Counted from the stretch's first letter, positions 36,479 to 46,999 are shown. The stretch: DNA of 64,000 nt from G963701675 sp963701675 (GCA_963701675.1 OY969623.1:3162001-3226000); one strand, 5' to 3'. A program made the numbers and translations. The notes: generated from the letters alone by a model not told the origin.

Positions 36479-39111
36479 GTGATCCGCATCACGCAACAGG
36501 ATAGCTCCAAGGACGCGAAACGTTATTACGCGACGGCAGACTATTACAGCGAAGGACAGGAACTCGTCGGTTTTTGGGGCGGCAAAGCGGCGGCAAGGCT
36601 AGGACTCGAAGGCACGGTAGATAAGCTCTCGTTCGATCGGCTCTGCGACAATCTTCACCCACAAACTGGCGATAAACTCACCGTGCGGACGCGCTCGCAA
36701 CGCACGGTGGGCTATGACTTCACATTTTCGGTGCCCAAATCTGTCTCACTTCTTTACGCCATGAGCGGCGACGAAAAGTGGCCCTCGATGGCTTTCGTTC
36801 GGCCGTCGGCGAAACCATGCGCGAGATGGAGACCGAGATGAAGACCCGTGTCCGAAGGAAGGGCGTTGAGGTCGACCGTACCAGCGGCAACATGGTCTGG
36901 GCGGAATTCATCCACACTACGTCGCGGGCAGTGAACGGTATTCCCGATCCCCAGCTCCATGCCCATGTCTTTGTCTTCAACACTACCTGGGATGAGGCGG
37001 AGAAACGTTGGAAGGCCGGACAGTTTCGGGAACTGAAACGTGACGCACCATATTTTCAGGCGGCGTTCCGCGTGCGGCTGGCCAACCGGCTTCAGGACAT
37101 AGGCTTTGGCGTCACCCGCAAGCGGGACGATTTCGAGATTGCCGGAATACCGGCTGACGTTCTCCAGCGATTTTCGCGGCGGACCGCCCTGATTGAAAAG
37201 GTGGCGGCCGAGCGGGGCATTCTGGACCCTGACCGCAAGTCGGAGCTGGGGGCGGAGACGCGTGAGAAAAAAGGCCCGGCGCTTTCGTGGGAGAAGCTGC
37301 GGAAGGAATGGCAGGCTCGTTTGACGCCCGACGAACGCGAGAGGATCGCTACCGTGAATGCTCGGAAGCAGGCGATCGTCAGACCTCAGTGCAAGGAGCA
37401 GCCGGCGGTGGATCATGCCATCGAGCACAGTTTCGTGCGTGAGGCGGTGGTGCCGGAACGCAAGCTCGTGACTGAAGCGTTGAAACGAGGCTTGGGCGCC
37501 GTAACGGTGGAAGATGTGACCAGCGAAGTATGCAAACGGCCTCTGATCCGAAGCGAAGTGGACGAGCGGCGGATGGCGACCACCAGGGAAATGGTATGGC
37601 TCGAATCCCGCCTCGTGGAATTCGCCCGTCAAGGACGCGGGCGCTGCCGGCCGCTGGGAGATCCCAAACGGTCCTGCTCCCGCGAATGGTTCACCAAAGG
37701 TCAGAAAGCAGCCGTGCGTCACGTGCTTAGTTCCCGCGACCGCGTCATCATCATCCGGGGTGTGGCGGGAACGGGTAAGACGACTTTGGAGCGGGAGATT
37801 GGCGAGGCGCTGGCCGAAGCCGGGCGGCCGGTCGTGGCGTTGGCCCAATCGGTAAAGGCCAGCCGCGAAGTGCTCCGTGAGGAAGCCGGATTTGAAAGCG
37901 CCGACACCGTGGCGCGATTCTTACGAGACGAAGCCATGCAGAAGACAGCAAGCGGCGGCGTTCTTCTCGTGGATGAAGCCAGCCAGCTTGGCACACGGGA
38001 CATGCTCAAACTTTTTGACGCAGCCGAAATCCTCAATGCTCGCGTGGTGCTCGTGGGTGATCGCAAACAGCACCGCAGCGTGACTGCTGGCGAGCCGCTG
38101 AAACTTCTGGAAGAAACGGCGGGGCTCAAGGTCGCGGAGGTCACGGAGATTCTGCGGCAGCAAGGCAGTTACAAGAAGGCGGCGCAGTATTTGAGCGAAG
38201 GGAAAACGAAAGAAGGATTCGAGGAATTGGACAAGCTCGGCTGGATCAAGCAGCTTGCCGATGGCGACCGCAACCAGCAACTGGCTCACGCTTACCTGGC
38301 TGCCGTTTCCGAGAAGAAGCGGGATGGACAAGCCAAGTCGGCACTCGTTGTGTCGCCGACGCACGCCGAAGGCAATCGGATTACCGAGGCTATTCGTACC
38401 GGGCTTAAGGAGAAAAGCAAGCTTGGGAAGGAACGCGTAGTCAAGGCATGGGTGCCGTTGCACTTGACCGACGCCCAGAAGGCCGACGCCACTGAATACG
38501 ATGCAGGAGATTTGGTTCAATTCCACCAGAATGCTCCGGGTTATGTTAAGGGCACACGGCTCATCGCAGGCGATAGCGTCGAGGTGCCGACGGAGCTTGC
38601 CAAGCGGTTCGAGATGTACCGGCCCATCAAACTTGTGCTAGCGATGGGCGACCGCGTCCGGCTCACGGCCGGCGGCAAGACCAAGGACGGCAAGCATCGC
38701 TTGAACAACGGCGCGCTGTTTACCGTGCGAGGCTTTACCAAACGCGGCGACATCATCATGGCTAATGGTTGGGTGATCGGCCGCGATTTTGGTCATTTAA
38801 CGCACGGCTATGTGATCACCAGCCACGCCAGCCAAGGCGTGACGGTCGATAAGGTGTTCGTCGCCATCTCCAGCGAGTCATTGCCCGCGACCTGCGAGCG
38901 CACTGCTTATGTCGCGGCCACGCGTGGCAAGGAACAGGCCCTGATATTCACCGATGATCGCAAGGAACTGCTTAAAGCGGTTAGCCGTCGCGACGATCCG
39001 CTGTCGGCAACGGAGCTTTCCAAACTCACGAAGCAGCCGCCAGCGTCGCATCCGTCTCATAAGCCGGTGTCTGTCAAAGACGCCGAACGAGGGCCGGATT
39101 ATGACCGATGA
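36479..39111 (+). CDS. MobF relaxase-helicase (TrwC/TraI type), frameshifted near 36775
   Basis: First of two tandem relaxases. It begins with GTG at 36479 (MIRITQQDSS, catalytic tyrosines in AKRYYATADYYSEGQ), then FDFTFSVPKSVSLLYAM-like residues. The frame is lost at the A4 run 36774-36777; adding one A joins SGDEK to VALDGFRSAVGETMREME. The metal site H...HAH is in HTTSRAVNGIPDPQLHAHVF. The helicase half has Walker A RGVAGTGKTTLE, Walker B GVLLVDEASQ and C-terminal YVITSHASQGVTVDKVF. Total about 877 residues. The enzyme nicks DNA at oriT and leads the strand into the recipient. If the frameshift is real, the relaxase and helicase halves are separated and the second relaxase must do the job. 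A small gene overlaps its 3' end. Confidence 0.85.
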
Positions 39112-39643
39112 GCCGACGTATAAGGATCGATTGCGGTCGATGGGCCATGAGAGCAGGAATTCCGACGGCCGGCTCAAAGACGATGCCGACGGCGAAGAAG
39201 GCGAAGCATCGTGCCGGGCTTTTGGCTACTTAAGGGGCATTCGAGATCAGGCGAGCGCCGTGGAGTTTCGCTTCCGCGACGGCAACAGCACTTGGTTCCC
39301 TTACTCTTGGCTTGGACCCTGCCGGTACGATCCATCAGAGGGCTTGCTGCTGAAGTTCTCAGGCGATCTTGTGTATCTCGTGCTGATTCGGGGGAGCAAC
39401 CTCGACCGACCGCTCAACAAGGGCGCCGTGAACCTGACGCATGCCGGGTTGCAGCGCCATCGCCTGGTCTGGGTTCGTGAGATGAGCCAGGAAGAGATTC
39501 GACAAGTTGGAGAGGATGGACCCACTATTGACAGCATCGAAGTGACGGAGTTCGAGTCGCAGGCGGAGGTCAAAGCGTGGATCGGTAGGTATGCCCCGGC
39601 GTTCCTCCATGACCAAACTGAACGAGCATCGGTGACGAAATAA
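39101..39643 (+). CDS. Hypothetical protein coupled to the first relaxase
   Basis: 180 residues. The ATG at 39101 overlaps the last 11 bases of the relaxase gene, implying translational coupling. The N-terminus is polar and charged (MTDEPTYKDRLRSMGHES); the middle is a small beta-rich domain: SAVEFRFRDGNSTWFPYSW, LLKFSGDLVYLVLIRGSNLD, HRLVWVREMSQEEI. No membrane segment and no catalytic motif. The 42610 product shares the theme of a short beta-rich domain beside a relaxase, though no clear homology was seen. Possibly an accessory of the relaxosome. Confidence 0.65.
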   Translation: MTDEPTYKDRLRSMGHESRNSDGRLKDDADGEEGEASCRAFGYLRGIRDQASAVEFRFRDGNSTWFPYSWLGPCRYDPSEGLLLKFSGDLVYLVLIRGSNLDRPLNKGAVNLTHAGLQRHRLVWVREMSQEEIRQVGEDGPTIDSIEVTEFESQAEVKAWIGRYAPAFLHDQTERASVTK

Positions 39644-39877
39644 AACGCCGAACGGCCGCCGCGATGTTTGCAGCCGACCATGGACATCTGGTTTTCGGCC
39701 GGCTTCGTGGCGGACATGTGCCAACAGATCACCGGCCGGATCGTTTCTTTCCCCATCATCGAACTCTCGGACCGAATCTCACTTGCACCGTGCAAGTTGA
39801 CCTCCGCCTTGCGGAGGAGAGACGTCTGTGGCTTCATTGCCTGCCGCGCCTGCCATTTGGGTGCATAGGATCATGGC

Positions 39878-42595
39878 ATGTTGCGGATCACGATTCCGGC
39901 AAACTCGGCTGCGGCGAAGGCCTATTACTCGAAGGCCGGCGACTATTACGGGTACGGCCAGGGCGGCGAGTATGTCGGCCAGTGGCAAGGCAAGCTCGCG
40001 CACGAACTCGGCCTATCAGGCGCAGCCATGATGGAAGATTTCCACGCCCTGTGCGAGAACCGCCATCCTCGCACGGGCGAGCGGCTTACCGGCAGCAACC
40101 GGGAAGATCGGCGGCCGCTTGTCGACTTCACCTGGAGCGTGCCCAAGTCCGTCGCCCTGATGCGGTCGCTCGTCGGCGAAGAACGCATCGAGCAGGCGAT
40201 TTGGGATACGGTCACGCAGACAATGGAAGATATCGAATCCGAGATTGCGGCCCGGGTCCGCAAGAACGGAGCGTTTCACAATCGGATCGTGGGGAACGGC
40301 GTCATCCTGCCGTTCTACCACCGCTACAGTCGTCCTGTGGGTGGCGAAGCTGACCCCGGCGATCACATCCACGCCTGCCTGATGAACGTGTGCCGGGATC
40401 CGGTCGAAGATCAACTGAAGGCCGTGGAGATCGGCCACATCAAGGCCAACGCCCCCTACTGGCAAGCGGTATGGCACGCTCGACTCGCCAACCGGCTGCA
40501 CGAGCTTGGTCACGACATCCGAAAAACCAAAGACGCGTTTGAGATTTCGGGAGTGAGTCCCGATCTTATTAAGCGTTTCTCGCGGCGGACAGCGTTGATC
40601 GAGAAGAAGGCAGAGGAACTGGGAATTACCGATGCCGACGAGAAAGCCAAGCTGGGGGCAACGACGCGGGAACGCAAAAGCGATGAATTGACACCGGAGC
40701 AATTGCAGGAACGCTGGCGCCAGAGGCTAAAGCCTGGCGAACATGCCGAGCTGATGCTCACCCACGCTGAAAGCCGCCTGCAAGCTGGCCGCGCTCCCGT
40801 GGACGGCGATGCGGCGGCGCTCGACTGGGCCTTGAAGCACTTGCTCGAACGGCAGAGTGTAGTCGAGGAAAGAAAGCTGCTTACGACTGCCTTGAAACAC
40901 GGTGTCGGCAAGGTCTCGATGGAAGGGCTCAAGCAACAACTGAACCGACCGGATTTGGTGCGGGCCACCATTGATAGCCGCAAACTGGTGAGCACACGGG
41001 AAGTATTGTGCGAGGAATGGGCGGTGCTTTCCTTTGCGCAGGCCGGCAGGGGGCGGAACGATCCCATTCTTTCCAAATCCGGTCTCCATGCATGGGCGAA
41101 GGAAGTCGAGAACGGGGAAGATGAATTGTCACGAGAACAGTTCTCGTTTGCGAAGCACTTCCTATGTTCTCGCGACGCGCTGACCATCGGGCACGGCAAG
41201 GCCGGCACGGGGAAAACCCGCACCTTACGGGCCATTGTAAAGGGCTTGAAGGGGACCGAAACACCGTACGTGATGCTGGCACCCTCGGCTGAAGCAAGCC
41301 GGGGCGTGTTGCGGACGGAAGGTTTCGCGGATGCGACGACGCTGGCAGAGTTCCTAAGGAGCGAGAAGCTGCAAGAGCAGGTGCGAGGCGGCGTGGTGAT
41401 TCTGGACGAAGCGGGCCTGGCCGGGTTCCGCGACATGGCAGCGACTGTGCGGCTGGTCGAGAAACTCGATGCCCGGTTGTTCGTGATCGGCGACCGCCGA
41501 CAACATCGAAGCGTGGCTAGGGGCGAGCCATTGGCCGTGCTGGAAAAGCAAGCCGGGTTGAAGGCGGTCGAGCTGAAACAAATCCGTCGGCAGGAGCCGG
41601 ACGACTACAAGCACGCGGTGGAACTCCTGGCTACGGGCCGCACCGTGGACGGTCTCGACAAACTCAATGCAATGGAAGCCATTAAGCTGATGCCGGTCTG
41701 GCACAAGTACGAGCCGCTGGTTGGCGATTACGTGCGGGCACTCAACGACAGAAAGAGTGTGCTCATCTTAAGCCCCACGCACAAGGAAGGAGCCGCGATC
41801 ACGTCGGTGCTCCGCGAGCGGCTCAAGGACGAAGGCCGATTAGGCAGGGAGGACAAGAGTTTTGCCCGGCTGGCGCCCTTGAACCTCACCGAGGCCGAGC
41901 GGAAGGATGCGGCCAACTATGAACCAGGCATGGTGGTGCAATTCTACCAGCACTCCGGGCCGTACCGGGGCGGGCAGCGTGTGACCGTAACCGAGGCCAA
42001 TGCCGAAGCCCTAGCGGCCCACGCGTCGGCCACTCAGCTTTACGCTGAAACTGCGATCCCTATCGCCAAAGGCGAGGCAATCCGGATTACGGCTCCGGGC
42101 AAGGATAAGTCGGGCAAACACCGGTTGAGCAATGGCAGTCTCTACCGGGTGCGAGGGTTCACGCGGTCGGGCGAACCGGTGCTAAGTAACGGCTGGGTGC
42201 TCGGCAAAAACTTTGGCCACTGGTCGCCGGGATACGTGCTGACCAGTTTTGCCGGCCAAGGAAAGACCGTACAGCGGCTACTGGTGGCGATTTCCTCGCC
42301 GAGCTATCCGGCGGCCAATGCTCGCGAACTCTACGTCGATGCCTCACGTGGCAAGGAGTCGGTGACCATCTACACCGATTGCCTGCACAGCTTGCGGGAA
42401 GCGGCCAAGCGGGATCAGCCACGAACGCACGCGCTAGACCTCGTGAAGACCGTGGCCAAAAAGAAGAACTGGCGGCAGAAGTTGAAACATCACTTGGAGC
42501 GGTTCCTGCGTGTCGGAGCATTTCGGCAGCCGACAGCACCCAACGATCAGCGATTGAAACTTTCGCAGGAACGGGCTCTAGGCTATGTCGACTAA
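39878..42595 (+). CDS. MobF relaxase-helicase (TrwC/TraI type), intact
   Basis: 905 residues. Relaxase domain: MLRITIPANSAAAKAYYSKA with the paired tyrosines, VDFTWSVPKSVALM, and the metal ligands in HRYSRPVGGEADPGDHIHAC (H...HIH rather than HAH). Helicase domain: Walker A HGKAGTGKTRTL, Walker B GGVVILDEAGLAGF, GDRRQHRSVARGEPLAVLE and YVLTSFAGQGKTVQRLLVAI. It parallels the first relaxase throughout (SRRTALIEK, KHRLSNGSLYRVRGF against KHRLNNGALFTVRGF), so the two arose by duplication. Starts at 39878 without a strong ribosome site. The element thus has one complete relaxase, and the two copies may recognise different nic sites. Confidence 0.9.
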   Translation: MLRITIPANSAAAKAYYSKAGDYYGYGQGGEYVGQWQGKLAHELGLSGAAMMEDFHALCENRHPRTGERLTGSNREDRRPLVDFTWSVPKSVALMRSLVGEERIEQAIWDTVTQTMEDIESEIAARVRKNGAFHNRIVGNGVILPFYHRYSRPVGGEADPGDHIHACLMNVCRDPVEDQLKAVEIGHIKANAPYWQAVWHARLANRLHELGHDIRKTKDAFEISGVSPDLIKRFSRRTALIEKKAEELGITDADEKAKLGATTRERKSDELTPEQLQERWRQRLKPGEHAELMLTHAESRLQAGRAPVDGDAAALDWALKHLLERQSVVEERKLLTTALKHGVGKVSMEGLKQQLNRPDLVRATIDSRKLVSTREVLCEEWAVLSFAQAGRGRNDPILSKSGLHAWAKEVENGEDELSREQFSFAKHFLCSRDALTIGHGKAGTGKTRTLRAIVKGLKGTETPYVMLAPSAEASRGVLRTEGFADATTLAEFLRSEKLQEQVRGGVVILDEAGLAGFRDMAATVRLVEKLDARLFVIGDRRQHRSVARGEPLAVLEKQAGLKAVELKQIRRQEPDDYKHAVELLATGRTVDGLDKLNAMEAIKLMPVWHKYEPLVGDYVRALNDRKSVLILSPTHKEGAAITSVLRERLKDEGRLGREDKSFARLAPLNLTEAERKDAANYEPGMVVQFYQHSGPYRGGQRVTVTEANAEALAAHASATQLYAETAIPIAKGEAIRITAPGKDKSGKHRLSNGSLYRVRGFTRSGEPVLSNGWVLGKNFGHWSPGYVLTSFAGQGKTVQRLLVAISSPSYPAANARELYVDASRGKESVTIYTDCLHSLREAAKRDQPRTHALDLVKTVAKKKNWRQKLKHHLERFLRVGAFRQPTAPNDQRLKLSQERALGYVD

Positions 42596-42609
42596 CCGGA
42601 GGAGGCGGC

Positions 42610-43116
42610 ATGAACGCGATGGAGCGGCTATTTCGGCCGGAGTCCGACGTGGCCCGGCTGGTGAAGGACGACGACGGCGCGGACTGGGTCGCGTCATCGT
42701 GCTTCGTGTTTGTGCGTGACCAGCGGAGTGCTGCTGGCACCCTTACGCTCAAATCCCCCGGCGGCAATGCGTTCTCCCTGGATTGGACATGGACGCCAGA
42801 CATCGTCTACCTTCCCGGCTATGAGGTTCCGCTCACGCTGGTGTATTCGTCACGTGGCTTCAAAGTGGAGATTATCGGCACGAAATTGGACGTACTCGCT
42901 ACCCGCCTGCAACAGCGGCGCGTGGTCTTGATTGAAGCCAATGATCGGCTGCAGCATTTAGCTCGCGGTGACGATGCGGCCGATCAGCCGCACGTGGAGG
43001 AATTCCGGATCGTGCCGCTGGAGGACGGCGAAGACCTGACGCTCCTCAAGCGTGTGCTAGAGGTCCGGGGGGCGCCTCAACTGGCGGGCCGCGAGCGCCT
43101 GGAAAGAGTGGAGTAG
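42610..43116 (+). CDS. Hypothetical element protein, source of duplicated tails
   Basis: 168 residues, ATG at 42610 behind GGAGGAGG, 14 bases after the second relaxase, so part of its operon. It contains a short beta-rich domain: SCFVFVRDQRSAAGTLTLKS, GNAFSLDWTWTPDIVYLPGY, VPLTLVYSSRGFKVEIIGTK, then LDVLATRLQQRRVVLIEAND and a charged C-terminus (EDGEDLTLLKRVLEVRG). No family recognised. A decayed copy follows at 43190-43608, and a third piece of its 3' end occurs at 46874-46990. Confidence 0.7.
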   Translation: MNAMERLFRPESDVARLVKDDDGADWVASSCFVFVRDQRSAAGTLTLKSPGGNAFSLDWTWTPDIVYLPGYEVPLTLVYSSRGFKVEIIGTKLDVLATRLQQRRVVLIEANDRLQHLARGDDAADQPHVEEFRIVPLEDGEDLTLLKRVLEVRGAPQLAGRERLERVE

Positions 43117-43189
43117 CGTTTAGGCGGAGTTTTTCTTGGCAAGCTCTTCCTCGTAAAGGCAGTTGGCCCGGTGCATGGTGGTTCGCGAG

Positions 43190-43608
43190 TCCGGCGGGAA
43201 CGGCGGCCACGCCGGTCGTGCTGCTATCCAGGAACGGATCAAAAATACCGATGCTATTGATTGGCCTTGAGCGGGCTTTGACACACGAAGCACAGCGGAG
43301 TCAGGCCGGAACGCTGGCGTTGAAAAACCCGCCGGCAACGAATTCTCACTCGATTGGACCTGGGCCCCGGACATCGTGTACCGGCCGGGGAGGAGGTTCC
43401 ACTGGTGCTCCTCTTCTCGTCGCCCGCGTTTAAGGCGGAAATCGTGGGCACACATTTGGACCGGCTCGTCGCCTCTCTACAGCAGCGGCGCGTGGTGTCC
43501 ATTTAGGCACAAGATCGGATGCAATATTTGGTGCGCGGCCAATGGCAGGAGGGTGAGGATGTGACCCTTATGCAGCACGTGCTGCAGGAGCCGCGTGATC
43601 GCGTCTGA
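43190..43608 (+). pseudogene. Decayed paralog of the 42610 gene
   Basis: In shifting frames the stretch encodes GNEFSLDWTWAPDIVYRPG, EEVPLVLLFSSPAFKAEIVG, THLDRLVASLQQRRVVSI followed by a stop, then AQDRMQYLVRGQWQEGEDVT. Each piece matches the neighbouring intact gene. At least one frameshift and one stop are present. Confidence 0.6.
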
Positions 43609-43924
43609 GGCCGGGAACGCTCCGAAGCGGCCGGATAACCTCTGCCAGCTGTGATGACACTGCCGAGACCAACTGTCGACGCCCAGTTGAGCCCCGGAGC
43701 CATATTCACCCGCGCTGGCGTTCCGAATAGATTCAAACCGGCGCGATCCCGGGACTACGTCCCACCTTCCCGTTACGGCCACATTTTATTATGCTGAGCC
43801 TAGTTCCAAATAGCGTATGCGTCACGATTTGGAACGGCGATTGCTGAGAAGTGTAACGGCGCGGCTGATAGTTCAGAATTCGATGCCCGCGCCAAGGAGC
43901 ACCTTCATGGTGGGAGGTTATGCG
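43609..43924. other. Intergenic stretch before the GAF-like gene
   Basis: No gene supported. It is the left junction between element DNA and the cargo patch and should contain the promoter of the GAF-like gene. Base composition becomes more AT-rich to the right. Confidence 0.4.
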
Positions 43925-45457
43925 ATGACCCCAGTTTCAGATCACTCCTCTGTTACATTACCGGACCCTCATGCGTGGCGGCGAAAGATCAAACACTCCT
44001 TAGATGCACCTCTCCAGGAAACGTCTTCAAAAACCAGCGCCGCCCTGCAAGCCTTTGCGAAGGTAGTTCAGTTTCTTGGACTCACACGCCAGCGAAAGGG
44101 CGTGGGCAAGGCGATTCGGATCCCAAAACTGGACTTACTTGGCGAGTTGACGAGAGTGGAGAGAAAGTTCCCGAGCTTTGATCTCGTTGTGGGCTTCTTG
44201 GTGCGAATGTGGCCCCACCTCGCGGATCTGCCGCGATTGGCAGATGACCCTCGAACCGCATCAGTTTTTCGTGGCGCGATAAATGACATAATGTGCCGTT
44301 TTGTCGCGAGCCTGTTAGAAGCGGATTGCGTTTATATGCGAGTCCTATTAACGGACGGTACTACGGAATTGCTTGGAGATCCGTTTTGGGCTTCAAACGA
44401 ACCAGTGGATGCGGAGCCCCCGCCTAAGATAGGTGCTGGACTAGGGCATAGCGCTTGCCTCCTTGAAAAAGATAACCCTATTCCTCATTTAATTGGGAAT
44501 ACGGATAAGAATTCAGATTATCAGGCTGCGCTTACCGAACTACGTCAAGAGTATTCACGCAGAGATCATCCGAAAGTCTGTAACTTCCTTAGCCGAGTGA
44601 AAGCGGATGCATGCATTCCGTTGGTTGTTTACAAACGACCGTGCGCCGGGATAGTTGCAGTTCGTTGGAAACCCTATTCTAAGACACAAGCCGAGGAAAA
44701 AGAAAAGATACTCGTAGCCTATCAAAAGTATCTTTCTGAGTTTTATTTTGCTGGTCTCCAACTAGCAACAAGACAACGATTTCAGGTCGCCATCCAGCAA
44801 AGCGTTGCCGAAACGTCGAAGCTGTCCGAGGTCGTCGAACCCAAGGGGCTATTTCAAAGCGCAATCCAGGTGCTTGTTAATCCAGAGATATTTGGATGGC
44901 AGCGCGTCGGAGTATTCGTGTTCGACGATCTTTACCCATGTGATGCACGAGGAATGGTATCACTCATCCGGGGGACTGCACGGAAAACTTTACCGGCCCG
45001 GGTTCCAGAAACGCATTTGAAGATGGACGAGGCGCTTCACTATTTGTTCTGCGGATACCCCAAACTCACGAGGAGTAAGGACGGAGTTGTGATACTCGAG
45101 CCGACGTTGGCGTGGGTAAAGAACTTTCCGGGAGGCCTTTTCGCACATGCCGAATGGGAGTGCCCGCATTTTCTTGTTCCTCTGGTTCGTCCGGAACCAC
45201 CTGGACTTCCATTTGGATTTGTTATCCTGGATGACCCTCAGCCCTACGCGCTAGAGCGCTCGCGTGTACTTGGACCTACGCGGCATTTCTGCGACCTGCT
45301 TGCTGGTCATCTCATGGTGCGCGGATTTCACAGAGAAGGTTGGGCCGAAAAGCTTGATCTCGCAACTCCCTACACATTGGTGCCGAACCCACTGTCAGAC
45401 CAAGAACGGAGCGACCTGCAAACACGTGTTGAGCGAGTTTTTGTCAGAGTCGACTAA
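43925..45457 (+). CDS. Protein with two GAF-like domains, function unknown
   Basis: 510 residues. The start at 43925 (MTPVSDHSS) has GGGAGG 7 bases upstream. Residues 1-130 are helical (ETSSKTSAALQAFAKVVQFL). A first GAF-like domain lies around 140-290 (VYMRVLLTDGTTELLGD, DACIPLVVYKRPCAGIVAVR). A second lies around 320-480 (WQRVGVFVFDDLYP, HFLVPLVRPEPPGLPFGFVI, then LDDPQPYAL). No output domain (kinase, HTH, cyclase) is attached. It is more AT-rich than the transfer genes and sits with two other unknown genes between repeated pieces of an element gene, so it is probably cargo. GAF-only proteins can be ligand sensors in defence or signalling; this is speculation. Confidence 0.55.
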   Translation: MTPVSDHSSVTLPDPHAWRRKIKHSLDAPLQETSSKTSAALQAFAKVVQFLGLTRQRKGVGKAIRIPKLDLLGELTRVERKFPSFDLVVGFLVRMWPHLADLPRLADDPRTASVFRGAINDIMCRFVASLLEADCVYMRVLLTDGTTELLGDPFWASNEPVDAEPPPKIGAGLGHSACLLEKDNPIPHLIGNTDKNSDYQAALTELRQEYSRRDHPKVCNFLSRVKADACIPLVVYKRPCAGIVAVRWKPYSKTQAEEKEKILVAYQKYLSEFYFAGLQLATRQRFQVAIQQSVAETSKLSEVVEPKGLFQSAIQVLVNPEIFGWQRVGVFVFDDLYPCDARGMVSLIRGTARKTLPARVPETHLKMDEALHYLFCGYPKLTRSKDGVVILEPTLAWVKNFPGGLFAHAEWECPHFLVPLVRPEPPGLPFGFVILDDPQPYALERSRVLGPTRHFCDLLAGHLMVRGFHREGWAEKLDLATPYTLVPNPLSDQERSDLQTRVERVFVRVD

Positions 45458-45547
45458 ACATAGTACTATTACGTTGCCCGGTTGGGCCCAGTTAAAGACG
45501 GTGCTATGTTCGGCTTCGCAGACCGACCCGCGGTGTGAGGAAAAAAC

Positions 45548-45973
45548 ATGGATCTCGCCTCGTTCATACGGCTCATATCGGAATTCTCGGAGGCATATAA
45601 CGATTATTTGCGACGGCTATTCAAACTGGGGAGTGGGGCAAGTTTTTTTCCGAACGGGGAGCAACGCTTAGCTGATTTTTCATTTTGGTATGGTGCTGCC
45701 ATTTGGGAATACTACAATCGAAACAAGAAATGGAATGTCGGGACTCATATCCAACTTGCCCTTCTGACGGCTTTTTACCACCAGATATTTCAGGAACTGT
45801 GGGCTCAGACGGCCGGGATGATTGTAGAGGAAACTGCCCGTTGCTTTGGACACTCTATCAAGGCGGGAAGTTCCGTTGAGGATTTCGCCAAAGAACTGGA
45901 AACCATACTTGCGAGCGCAGGTGACCGTCACGTTCCAACAATCGCACGGCTAATCGCGGAATACTATCCTTAG
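45548..45973 (+). CDS. Hypothetical protein of the cargo patch
   Basis: 141 residues; the ATG at 45548 has GAGG 7 bases upstream. The sequence is helical and aromatic-rich: MDLASFIRLISEFSEAYNDY, LADFSFWYGAAIWEYYNRNK, IQLALLTAFYHQIFQELWAQ. The longest hydrophobic stretch is not a clear membrane helix. It follows the GAF-like gene by 90 bases on the same strand, so the two may form one unit. No family recognised. Confidence 0.6.
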   Translation: MDLASFIRLISEFSEAYNDYLRRLFKLGSGASFFPNGEQRLADFSFWYGAAIWEYYNRNKKWNVGTHIQLALLTAFYHQIFQELWAQTAGMIVEETARCFGHSIKAGSSVEDFAKELETILASAGDRHVPTIARLIAEYYP

Positions 45974-46305
45974 AGGTTTCGGCCGCCTGTCGATACGTCA
46001 TCTGCACGTTCTCGAACTCGACTTCGAAACCGCTGTTTAAGCCAGGCGATTTTTTCGGCTTCCGTCGCCTGTTCATTTAGAAGGAACAGATTTGGCCTGC
46101 TCGTCACTCCGGCTTTTAGAAAGGCTTCATACCCGGAACGAAAACTTGATTCGAACCTCTGGCGGTCTTGCTCTGACTTGCTTTCTAAGAACGCGGCGAA
46201 TGCTTCTGGGGTAAGAATGGGTATCTCTAACCGCTGGCCGTCCCTCGCGGCTTGGACGAGTTCTACGTAGATCTCGTAGAGACTCCGAGCCGGTGGATTG
46301 CGCAC
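45970..46305 (-). CDS. Hypothetical helical protein, start uncertain
   Basis: About 111 residues from a GTG at 46305 (VRNPPARSLYEIYVEL). The body is charged and helical: LEIPILTPEAFAAFLESKSE, RFESSFRSGYEAFLKAG, TEAEKIAWLKQRFRSRVRER. The 3' end overlaps the convergent 45548 gene by 4 bases. A good ribosome site (AAGGAGAGGG) sits before an ATG at about 46349 in another frame, whose reading stops after six codons, so the true gene may start there and carry a frameshift. No family recognised. Confidence 0.5.
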   Translation of the reverse strand: MRNPPARSLYEIYVELVQAARDGQRLEIPILTPEAFAAFLESKSEQDRQRFESSFRSGYEAFLKAGVTSRPNLFLLNEQATEAEKIAWLKQRFRSRVRERADDVSTGGRNL

Positions 46306-46576
46306 TCCCCACGTCAGGCGCTCTTGACATTCATTCCCTCTCCTTTGTTCCCCATGCGTCCGGGATTGCAAGGTCTCCCGAACCTCTGAACTATTATAAT
46401 CTTCTGTTTCCCCTTGTCAAACCAATACGCAACGGAACTCTTTCCTAGCGGCGACGCCGCGTAGGCGCATGATCGACACACGGAAAAGGGGAGCATGAGC
46501 ATATCTCTATCGTTAAGGCAAGATTTCTAATTGCATCCCATACCGGGACACTACCAGCCTGTATATGTCCGACGCT

Positions 46577-46768
46577 CTACATGGACGGATTCTTCATGGT
46601 AGATGGTGCGTCACCGAAGCTCCGGTAGGAAAACCCGATACAGTAGGGAGGGTCGGTGACTACGGCATTTATTCCCGAGAGTTCCCGCAATACACCGAAA
46701 CCATCGGCCCGGTAGAGCGTGACATTGCCGACGACGCGCTTTTCTACGCTGGTAGGCACCGTAGCCAA
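46577..46768 (-). pseudogene. DNA methyltransferase N-terminal fragment
   Basis: 63 codons encode VGNVTLYRADGFGVLRELSG and NAVVTDPPYCIGFSYRSFGD. The DPPY motif IV and the opening are those of beta-class DNA-adenine or -cytosine methyltransferases common on phages and mobile elements. The frame stops right after, and the remainder of the enzyme (200 or more residues) is absent. Confidence 0.6.
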
Positions 46769-46873
46769 CGAAGGAGGAGCGGCCCCCTACCGGCGCGAGC
46801 CGCGTAGAAGGGGTTGATCGGGTAGGTTATGGCTGACCCTCATTCAGGGGCAGCGGAGCGCCGCTGCCGCTTT

Positions 46874-46990
46874 GAGGACGGCGAAGACGTAACGCTCCTC
46901 AAGCGGGCACTGGAGGTGCGGTACACGGATCCACCGGCCGGCCGTGAACGCCTGGAAGGATTGGAATAGCGTCTAGCCGGAATTCTTCCT
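46874..46990 (+). repeat. 3'-end fragment duplicate of the 42610 gene
   Basis: GAGGACGGCGAAGACGTAAC and the following 100 bases match 43021-43137, the end of the intact gene, including the stop and some bases after it, with scattered differences. It forms the right flank of the cargo patch. Confidence 0.6.
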
Positions 46991-46999
46991 ATCGACCTG

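Noticed and set aside
36754..37848. 364-codon antisense frame over the first relaxase
   Set aside because: Antisense shadow of a GC-rich coding region; the sense strand has clear MobF motifs.
40510..41436. 308-codon antisense frame over the second relaxase
   Set aside because: Same reason: mirror of a well-supported relaxase-helicase gene.
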